Shown here piece after piece: positions 60,396-64,000 of a stretch of DNA of 64,000 nt. A program made the position numbers and the translations under genes. The number at the start of each line of letters is the position of its first letter. Position 1 is the stretch's first letter. Under the pieces are notes generated by a model that was not told the DNA's origin, made no database searches, and worked only from the letters and a program-made list of their open reading frames with translations. The stretch is from Lachnospiraceae bacterium. Its GTDB lineage: Bacteria > Bacillota > Clostridia > Lachnospirales > Lachnospiraceae. Location: assembly GCA_017518735.1 (NCBI GenBank), contig JAFWTY010000016.1, forward strand, positions 28,200 through 92,199. The letters run 5' to 3'.

Positions 60396-61904
60396 ATGAA
60401 AAAAGGCGATATCATGGAAGGAATCGTGCAAAGCCTGGAGTTTCCGAATCGCGGAAAAGTGAAGGCTTTCACACCGGAAGGAGAGGAAGTGACGGTAAAA
60501 GTCAAAAACGTCCTTCCCGGGCAGAAGATTTCCTTTCGTCTGACAAAGAAAAAGAACGGCAATCTGGAGGGAAACTGTCTGGAAGTGCTGGAAAAATCGC
60601 CAAATGAGTGTGAGCCGGACTGCCCGCATTTTTCGGTTTGCGGGGGATGTGCCTATCGCAATCTGCCGTATAAAGAGCAGGTGAAGTTGAAGGAAGGCCA
60701 GGTTTTAAAGCTTCTTTCTCCGGTACTTGCGGATGCGGATTACTCGATCGGTTCGGTCTATGAGGGAGTTTTTGAGAGTCCGGAAATCGAAGGATATCGC
60801 AACAAAATGGAGTTTTCATTCGGAGACGAATACCTGGACGGACCGCTTTCGCTTGGCTTACATAAGCGCGGAAGCATGTATGACATCGTTCCGGTTACCG
60901 AATGCCGGATTATTGATGAAGATTACCGGAGGATTCTTTCATTTACGCTTCGGTTTTTTCGGGAGCGAGGCGTGACCTATTTTCACAGGGTGCGTCATAC
61001 GGGCTATTTAAGACACCTTCTTGTGAGAAAAAGCAAGAAATACGGCGAAATCCTGATTGCCCTTGTTACGACGTCCCAAATTGCGTATAACGACGGCTTT
61101 GAATGCCGGACGGAAGAAAGTGTGCTGAATGATTTTACGGATGGTTTAAAGGCTTTAAAACTTTCCGGAACGATACAGGGAATTACACATACCGTAAACG
61201 ATTCCGTGGCAGATACCGTGATAAATGAGCGTACGGATATTCTTTACGGAGAAGCATTTATCCATGAGGAACTGTTGGGACTGAAATTCAATATCTCCCA
61301 GTTTTCGTTTTTCCAGACGAATTCTCTCGGTGCGGAAGTGCTGTACGGAAAAGTGAGGGAGTTTTTGCTTGGAGTCAACAAAGAGCCTGGTAAGGATTGT
61401 ATCACGCAAACCGAGCAAATTATTGCATATAATACCGAAGACGCTTTAAACACCTTCCGCAAAGCCGGTACCATTTATGATCTCTATTCCGGCACGGGTA
61501 CGATAGCTCAGCTTCTTGCACCCGTTGCGGACGAAGTGGTCGGCGTGGAGATTGTCGAAGAAGCCGTGGAGGCGGCAAAGGAGAATGCCGCATTAAACGG
61601 GCTTTCCAACTGCAGATTCATCGCAGGAGATGTGCTGAAAGTACTCGATGATCTGCACGAAAAGCCGGAATACATTATTCTGGATCCGCCGCGTGACGGA
61701 ATCCATCCAAAGGCACTGCCGAAAATATTAAGTTATGGCGTCCGTCGGATTGTGTACGTATCCTGCAAGCCGACGTCGCTTGCAAGAGACCTCGTGGAAA
61801 TTATGAAAGCCGGTTACAGGCCGAGCCGGATCTGCATGGTGGACATGTTCCCCGGGACAAACCACTGTGAAGTCGTGACGCTGTTTGAGCGATTGGTTGA
61901 CTGA
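60396..61904 (+). CDS. 23S rRNA (uracil-C5)-methyltransferase, RlmD/RumA type
   Basis: 502 residues. Residues 1-60 are a TRAM domain (GDIMEGIVQSLEFPNRGKVK). Residues 70-90 hold the four-cysteine Fe-S motif CEPDCPHFSVCGGCAYR. The SAM domain begins near 365 with TIYDLYSGTGTIAQLLAP, then VVGVEIVEEAVEAAKENA, YIILDPPRDGIHPKAL and the catalytic cysteine in IVYVSCKPTSLARD. ATG 60396 is preferred (GAGAGGAAAG upstream, TRAM start). An upstream start would add 22 residues that run over the terminator. The C-terminus ends FPGTNHCEVVTLFERLVD, about 90 residues shorter than the copy fragment at 63244. Either rlmD/rumA or rlmCD-type specificity is possible. Confidence 0.93.
   Translation: MKKGDIMEGIVQSLEFPNRGKVKAFTPEGEEVTVKVKNVLPGQKISFRLTKKKNGNLEGNCLEVLEKSPNECEPDCPHFSVCGGCAYRNLPYKEQVKLKEGQVLKLLSPVLADADYSIGSVYEGVFESPEIEGYRNKMEFSFGDEYLDGPLSLGLHKRGSMYDIVPVTECRIIDEDYRRILSFTLRFFRERGVTYFHRVRHTGYLRHLLVRKSKKYGEILIALVTTSQIAYNDGFECRTEESVLNDFTDGLKALKLSGTIQGITHTVNDSVADTVINERTDILYGEAFIHEELLGLKFNISQFSFFQTNSLGAEVLYGKVREFLLGVNKEPGKDCITQTEQIIAYNTEDALNTFRKAGTIYDLYSGTGTIAQLLAPVADEVVGVEIVEEAVEAAKENAALNGLSNCRFIAGDVLKVLDDLHEKPEYIILDPPRDGIHPKALPKILSYGVRRIVYVSCKPTSLARDLVEIMKAGYRPSRICMVDMFPGTNHCEVVTLFERLVD
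61590..61870 (+). repeat. Direct-repeat segment A (methyltransferase 3' region)
   Basis: The sequence beginning GCATTAAACGGGCTTTCC recurs at 63244. The two copies are almost identical for the first 120 bp and then differ mostly at third codon positions until the coding ends diverge near 61870 and 63524. Confidence 0.9.
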
Positions 61905-61947
61905 TGAAATAATGAAAAGACTTGTTGAAGTAAGGGAGGTCAGATAA

Positions 61948-63225
61948 ATGTCGGAGAATAACGGTTCGAAGGACATGAAAGGAGCTACGGATAAAAAGAA
62001 AATATCCGGGGCATGTGCAAGGGTAATCGATAAGTACACAGAGTGGATTGTCTTTGCTTTTTTGCTGGTTATTTCGGTTGTAATCCGAATAAAGTATGCT
62101 CCCGTGGTTAATAACAATAACGGACTGACGGATTATAACAATTTTTTAGGACCCTGGGTGGAACATTATCGTACCTATGGTATCGTTTCGGGTCTGAAAC
62201 TTGGCGTGGGTAACTATTATATTCCGTATAATGTGGTTCTGGCATTGATTTCCAAACTCCCGATAGAACCGTATTACGGAATTATGGCTTTTTCAGCCGT
62301 TTTTGATTATATAATTTCCATTTTTACATACAAAATCGTGAAACTGATTGTTTCTTCTTCCTCCGTGAAAAGTGTAATCAAAGACAAAGAAATCAAGGTC
62401 TTTGCAATGGGATTAACACTGCTTCCGATTATGGTGGCAAATTCGGGGATATGGAAACAGTGTGATTCGGTATACACGGGTCTGATTCTCGTTTCCGTCT
62501 TTTTCCTCTTAAAACGCAATTACAGGCTGGCGTTCATTATGGTTGGAATCGGGTTTACGTTTAAAATGCAGACGATTTTTATTCTGCCGTTTTATGTGCT
62601 TGTTTACCTGATCCGAAAGGATTTTTCGCTATTGAAGTTTTTGTGGATTCCGATTATCTATCTGCTTGGCGGTCTGCCGGCCATTTTGTGCGGAAGGGAT
62701 ATTTTGAGTACATATACAATCTATTTGCATCAGACGGAATTACATAGGCAAATGTGCGTGAATTTTCCGGGAATCTATCATCTTGGAATGGAGAATTATA
62801 ATTTATTCTTCTGGATGGCTTTTGTGCTGCTTTTTGTGGTTTTTGCCTTTGCATATCTGAGAATCAGAAAGTATGCCGAAAAAATGTCTCAAGTGGATTG
62901 GCTGTATCTGGCGGGATGGAGTCTGTTTACCTGCGTGGAGTTTTTGCCGGCGATGCATGAAAGATATGATTATTCGGCAATTCTTTTCCTGACCGTATTG
63001 ATGCTGTTTTTCAAAAGAAAACTGCTGATTCCCGTACTGGCAATGCATGTTATTTCCGCATGTACATATTCGAATTGTTTATACGGTGCTGTTCCGAATA
63101 TGAAGCTGCTTGCGGTTGTGTATTTTATTGTGTACTGCTATGTAACATACGATCTTTTTAAGAGTCTGGAGAGTGAGGGAGAAAAAAAGATTGAAAAGCA
63201 ATCACCATGTGAAAATCAGTATTAA
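61948..63225 (+). CDS. Multi-pass membrane protein, glycosyltransferase-like (GT-C type)
   Basis: 425 residues with about ten helices. The large first extracytoplasmic loop contains NNNGLTDYNNFLGPWVEHYR, with the acidic DY position usual for GT-C enzymes using polyprenyl-phosphate sugars. It continues GNYYIPYNVVLALISKLPIE and later FTFKMQTIFILPFYVLVYLI and FLPAMHERYDYSAILFLTV; the MHERYDY motif resembles mannosyltransferase-like bacterial proteins. It would glycosylate a surface polymer or protein. AAGGGAGG precedes ATG 61948. Its stop is in the same frame as, and 18 bp before, a duplicated piece of the methyltransferase gene, so it looks inserted between the two copies. It is more AT-rich than the methyltransferase. 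Confidence 0.75.
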   Translation: MSENNGSKDMKGATDKKKISGACARVIDKYTEWIVFAFLLVISVVIRIKYAPVVNNNNGLTDYNNFLGPWVEHYRTYGIVSGLKLGVGNYYIPYNVVLALISKLPIEPYYGIMAFSAVFDYIISIFTYKIVKLIVSSSSVKSVIKDKEIKVFAMGLTLLPIMVANSGIWKQCDSVYTGLILVSVFFLLKRNYRLAFIMVGIGFTFKMQTIFILPFYVLVYLIRKDFSLLKFLWIPIIYLLGGLPAILCGRDILSTYTIYLHQTELHRQMCVNFPGIYHLGMENYNLFFWMAFVLLFVVFAFAYLRIRKYAEKMSQVDWLYLAGWSLFTCVEFLPAMHERYDYSAILFLTVLMLFFKRKLLIPVLAMHVISACTYSNCLYGAVPNMKLLAVVYFIVYCYVTYDLFKSLESEGEKKIEKQSPCENQY

Positions 63226-63243
63226 ACTTGTTACGGCTATTCA

Positions 63244-63524
63244 GCATTAAACGGGCTTTCCAATTGCAGATTTATCGCAGGAGATGTGCTGAAAGTACTC
63301 GATGATCTGCACGAAAAGCCGGAATACATTATTCTGGATCCGCCGCGTGACGGCATTCATCCCAAGGCGTTGCCGAAGATATTAAACTACGGTGTTCGTC
63401 GGATTGTGTATGTATCCTGCAAGCCGACATCGCTTGCAAGAGACCTCGTAGACATCATGAAAGCCGGCTACAGACCCACCGGAATCTGTATGGTGGATAT
63501 GTTTCCCGGTACCGCGCATATAGA
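63244..63524 (+). repeat. Direct-repeat segment B (copy of 61590-61870)
   Basis: Same orientation as segment A, 1654 bp away. Recombination between them would remove the membrane glycosyltransferase-like gene and restore one continuous methyltransferase carrying the longer C-terminus. Confidence 0.9.
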
Positions 63525-63828
63525 GACGGTTTGCCTTTTGTCCCAACGCAAACCGGACACGACAATTGAAGTGGATCTGGATATCTCAGAGCTTGAAGTA
63601 TCCAGTGCGGAAACCAAGGCAACCTATGAAGAAATCAAGTCCTACGTGTTGAAAAAATACGGGCTAAAGGTATCGAACCTTTATATCGCCCAGGTCAAAA
63701 GAGAATGCGGAATTGTGGAGAGGATCAATTATAATCTTCCGAAGACGGAGGGGAACAGAGTTCCTCAGTGTCCGGAGGATAAGAGAAAAGCCATCAAGGA
63801 TGCGTTCATACATTTTCAGATGATTTAA
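63244..63828 (+). pseudogene. Duplicated 3' part of an RlmD/RumA-type gene with a different C-terminal extension
   Basis: Codons from 63244 reproduce the last SAM-domain third of the upstream methyltransferase (ALNGLSNCRFIAGDVLKVLD, DPPRDGIHPKALPKIL, VYVSCKPTSLARDLVDIMKA) but continue past the common end as HIETVCLLSQRKPDTTIEVD, then KATYEEIKSYVLKKYGLKVS and AQVKRECGIVERINYNLPKT. That tail is a known C-terminal extension of Lachnospiraceae RumA homologues. The N-terminal two thirds are absent; an internal GTG at 63286 lacks a good ribosome site. Differences from the full gene are mainly synonymous, so the copy probably came from a functional relative rather than decaying in place. It may still make a small protein. 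Confidence 0.8.
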
Positions 63829-63835
63829 GAGAAAA

Positions 63836-63863
63836 GGCAGTCAGGAATCAGATCCCGGCTGCC
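63836..63863. terminator. Hairpin between convergent genes
   Basis: GGCAGTC / GGCTGCC stem (with G-U pair) and a 14-nt loop, just after the duplicated methyltransferase piece and before the reverse-strand gene's end. AAAAG and TTGTT on the two sides give short tails in either direction. Confidence 0.6.
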
Positions 63864-63888
63864 TTGTTCATTGTAGTTTCGATTGTCA

Positions 63889-64000
63889 TCATTTCTTTTT
63901 TGATTCCTTGTCGCGAGCCATTGTTTCGTCAATCGCTCTGTTGATGAAGGCGGTGGTGCTTTCATCCATTTCCTGAGCGTGCTGCTGAACCTCTGTGCGG
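63889..64000 (-). CDS. Ribbon-helix-helix (Arc-like) protein, partial at window edge
   Basis: The last 36 codons of a minus-strand gene ending at 63889. The sequence TEVQQHAQEMDESTTAFINR, AIDETMARDKESKKK is the C-terminal half of a small Arc-type DNA-binding protein: second helix with FINRAIDETM. Similar proteins act as antitoxins or stand-alone repressors. The start and the DNA-contacting strand are outside the window, so partner genes and full length are unknown. Confidence 0.7.
   Translation of the reverse strand, partial: RTEVQQHAQEMDESTTAFINRAIDETMARDKESKKK

Overview
The window looks like a chromosomal segment of a Gram-positive, moderately AT-rich Clostridia member, most probably Lachnospiraceae. 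This rests on family content (the DUF5717/DUF5716-type pair, VanZ, clostripain, SPFH plus ribbon-helix-helix), strong AGGAGG-type ribosome sites, several TTG/GTG starts and TTGACA/TATAAT promoters. No rRNA, tRNA, CRISPR array or prophage is visible, and no gene-free stretch exceeds about 300 bp.

Region 1 (1-12.3 kb) is the distal part of an exopolysaccharide/capsule operon. It holds the end of a CpsD-type tyrosine kinase with a (YYGK)n tail, a polyprenyl glycosylphosphotransferase, two GT2 glycosyltransferases, LicD, a Wzy-like polymerase, a Wzx flippase, a sulfotransferase-like protein, a LicC-like cytidylyltransferase fused to a PLP aminotransferase-fold domain, a GNAT, and a second polymerase/ligase. 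LicC and LicD imply phospho-amino-alcohol decoration of the glycan; the fused PLP domain suggests the amino-alcohol phosphate may be made in situ.

Region 2 (12.4-20.1 kb) has a secreted protein with recently amplified 88-residue FN3-like repeats, two NTP_transf_5 nucleotidyltransferases, and between them a reverse-strand UDP-glucose 6-dehydrogenase with an N-terminal XRE helix-turn-helix domain. Region 3 (20.2-23.7 kb) is a small accessory island: a membrane ORF that may be frameshifted, an ISL3 transposase remnant, HigB/HigA, a decayed HTH gene and MazE/MazF.

Region 4 (23.8-33.9 kb) carries small and multi-pass membrane proteins, a clostripain lipoprotein, a UDP-HexNAc 4,6-dehydratase, VanZ, GDP-mannose 4,6-dehydratase and a 1431-residue fusion of a ligase-like membrane domain to an extracytoplasmic LVIVD beta-propeller. 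Region 5 (33.9-39.2 kb) is the most interesting unit. A strong promoter leads into a 31-residue acidic peptide gene, a secreted transglutaminase-like protein, a membrane-anchored acidic Ser/Glu/Lys protein, a PqqD-like recognition domain, an S26-like Ser/His peptidase and an ABC exporter. The composition is that of a RiPP-like peptide pathway. Region 6 (39.2-47.3 kb) repeats the ligase/LVIVD theme as two split genes, then a D,D-carboxypeptidase, a third ligase-like paralogue with a charged tail, and Mrp.

Region 7 (47.3-64 kb) is mostly housekeeping or conserved Lachnospiraceae content: a DUF5717/DUF5716/TPR trio, purB, an acyltransferase, SPFH plus a ribbon-helix-helix protein, a SEC-C protein, a chemoreceptor, a small acidic membrane protein and an RlmD/RumA-type methyltransferase. 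A diverged partial copy of the methyltransferase 3' end lies on the far side of a membrane glycosyltransferase-like gene. A ribbon-helix-helix gene runs off the right edge on the minus strand.
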